A stretch of DNA of 7,491 nt from Desulfuromonas sp. (GTDB taxonomy: Bacteria; Desulfobacterota; Desulfuromonadia; Desulfuromonadales; Trichloromonadaceae): positions 1-7,491 of the forward strand of contig JAQYWA010000094.1 of the NCBI GenBank assembly GCA_030145265.1, written 5' to 3'. The notes beneath the pieces were generated by a model, which worked only from the letters and a program-made list of their open reading frames with translations, was not told the origin of the DNA and ran no database searches. This document shows positions 6,334 through 7,491 of this stretch, piece by piece. The position numbers and the translations under genes were made by a program. Position 1 is the first letter of the stretch; every line of letters begins with the position of its first letter.

Positions 6334-7194
6334 ATGAGATCTGCTGTACGTTGCGTTTTTCCGGTGCTGATCGCCTTCCTGTTGGTCGGTACCGCCCTGC
6401 CGGCAGGGGCCGAAGCGTTGCGTCCATTGGCGCCGGGGGAAGGCGCGGATGTTTACCGCCAGTCGGTGCCGCAGATGTCCACCGTCGAGTGCGGCAAATG
6501 TCACTATGAAATTTTTACCATCATCCGTGATAAAGGGGGGCTCCACCAGCTCGAATGTCGCGACTGTCATAACAAGTACCATACGTTCACTCCGGGGCTC
6601 GCCTGGAAGGATCGGGTTCCGGCTTGCAACGATTGTCATGAAGGAGTGCATGAAGGCAACTTCCCTCAATGTCTGTCCTGTCATCAGCAAGCGCATGCGC
6701 CGATCGCCAGCTTGATCGACGCAGACAAGATGGCGGCGGATTGCGGCCGTTGTCACGCGTTGGTTGCAGCGGCGGAACAGGAACATCCCAGCGGTCACTC
6801 TGAAATGGGCTGTACCGACTGTCACCACGACCGTCATGGGTACAAGCCCGGCTGCGATGAGTGTCATCCGCAGCCGCATACCCCCTATCAGAACAATGCC
6901 GAATGTATCAAGTGTCACCAACCCCATACTCCGTTGTTGATTGCCTTTGGTGATGAGGTGGAAAACCCGGTCTGCCAGGGATGCCACGATGAAGCGACCG
7001 CGAATTTGGAATCGAGTAAAAAGGGGCATGCCGAGTTGAAATGTGTGTTCTGCCATGCTGAAACCCACGGCAATATTCCTAGCTGCCAGGAGTGCCACGG
7101 CAACGGGCCGCATAACCCGGAGCTGCTTAAAGGTTTCGGTAGTTGTCTCGAGTGCCATGGTGACCCGCACGGGCTGACCTTGTCGGGCTCCTAA
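6334..7194 (+). CDS. secreted 12-haem c-type cytochrome
   Basis: A 286-residue protein from the ATG at 6334. Residues 1-26 are a Sec signal peptide (MRSAVR, hydrophobic core, cleavage after AGA26), so it is exported and haem attachment would occur in the periplasm. Twelve CxxCH motifs begin at residues 53, 75, 98, 113, 137, 160, 174, 191, 214, 237, 251 and 271, in three tetrahaem modules. There are 14 non-motif histidines, enough for bis-His ligation. Module 3 (214-281) closely resembles the last module of the giant cytochrome upstream. No membrane anchor or lipobox is seen. The gene lies 53 bases after the giant cytochrome stop (2 bases if the ATG at 6283 is used) and is surely in the same operon. 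An electron-transfer partner of the giant protein is inferred. No named family member is recognised. Confidence 0.93.
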   Translation: MRSAVRCVFPVLIAFLLVGTALPAGAEALRPLAPGEGADVYRQSVPQMSTVECGKCHYEIFTIIRDKGGLHQLECRDCHNKYHTFTPGLAWKDRVPACNDCHEGVHEGNFPQCLSCHQQAHAPIASLIDADKMAADCGRCHALVAAAEQEHPSGHSEMGCTDCHHDRHGYKPGCDECHPQPHTPYQNNAECIKCHQPHTPLLIAFGDEVENPVCQGCHDEATANLESSKKGHAELKCVFCHAETHGNIPSCQECHGNGPHNPELLKGFGSCLECHGDPHGLTLSGS

Positions 7195-7213
7195 CAACCT
7201 CTGGGAGGTGTTC

Positions 7214-7491
7214 ATGGGGAAACAGCGTCTCGCCTGGGTAGGCGGGACAGTGATTATTCTGATTCTGTTGATGATCGGCGGTGGCCTGTACCTCAAGCAG
7301 CGCTACTGCTGGGATTGCACCGCCAGCGAGCGTTACGCCTGCGGGACCGAATTGCTTTGCGACCGGGACGCGGAGGTGCGGGCGCGGGGGCTGGAATTCA
7401 TCCGCAAGGCTGCCAGCCAGGGCCAGTACGAGGCCCAGGTTCTGGTCGGCGAACTCTATCTGCAGCCGCTGCCGGCGCGCTATTCCAGCAT
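7214..7491 (+). CDS. membrane-anchored Sel1-repeat protein, N-terminal part (3' truncated by window)
   Basis: The frame from the ATG at 7214 stays open to the window edge (92 complete codons). GGGAGG at 7203-7208 precedes it by five bases, and the stop of the 12-haem cytochrome lies 19 bases upstream, so it is probably the third gene of the operon. Residues 8-26 form one hydrophobic helix, here read as an uncleaved signal anchor. Four cysteines follow: C32 and C35 in CWDC, then C43 and C49. None has the His of a CxxCH haem site, so disulfides or metal binding are possible. Residues 59-84 (GLEFIRKAASQG, then AQVLVGELY) match the Sel1-like TPR repeat, a protein-protein interaction fold. Topology is uncertain because basic residues flank both sides of the helix. 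A role in docking or assembly of the cytochromes is inferred only from context. Confidence 0.72.
   Translation, partial: MGKQRLAWVGGTVIILILLMIGGGLYLKQRYCWDCTASERYACGTELLCDRDAEVRARGLEFIRKAASQGQYEAQVLVGELYLQPLPARYSS

Noticed and set aside
7307..7318. CWDC motif in the Sel1 protein as a haem-c site
   Set aside because: The residue after the second Cys is Thr, not His, so it is not a CxxCH haem attachment site.

Overview
The window reads as a chromosomal segment of a GC-rich, metal- or electrode-respiring type of bacterium. The best guess is a Desulfuromonadales/Geobacter-like Desulfobacterota. The guess rests on very haem-rich c-type cytochromes with Sec signal peptides placed next to ordinary housekeeping genes (an E. 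coli-type aminopeptidase N and a DUF2835 protein). It is inferred from gene content only; no marker gene is present to prove it.

Layout, all on the + strand. Positions 1-339 hold the 3' end of pepN. Positions 365-1243 encode an atypical extended short-chain dehydrogenase (YeeZ-like, NAD(P)-binding, canonical YxxxK lost). Positions 1248-1472 encode a 74-residue DUF2835 protein. These three are closely spaced and probably co-transcribed. Positions 1473-1696 are an AT-rich gap that must hold the start of the next transcription unit. Positions 1697-6280 encode a giant secreted multihaem cytochrome. Positions 6334-7194 encode a 12-haem secreted cytochrome. From 7214 to the window edge runs the start of a membrane-anchored Sel1-repeat protein. 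The last three genes have short gaps and good ribosome binding sites and look like one operon.

The main object is the giant cytochrome: 1527 residues, a clear signal peptide, and 77 CxxCH haem-binding motifs by hand count, with no other recognisable domain. The motifs fall into 19 modules of about 75-83 residues, almost all tetrahaem. Two module types alternate. Type X is 75 residues in eight of its nine copies. Type Y is usually 82-83 residues. Together they make an octahaem unit of 158 residues that recurs with an exact 474-nt period in several places. One module carries a 12-residue insertion that adds a fifth haem. The alternation is broken once (haems 17-28), apparently by exchange inside modules. 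There are 82 histidines outside the CxxCH motifs for 77 haems, so every haem could be bis-histidine ligated. The C-terminal module is a different type, closely resembling the last module of the 12-haem protein encoded next door.

Working model (inference): the giant protein is a long, modular haem wire or electron reservoir in the periplasm or outside the cell. The 12-haem cytochrome shares its end-cap module and may be its electron partner. The Sel1 protein, anchored in the inner membrane with a Cys-rich segment, may be an assembly or docking factor.
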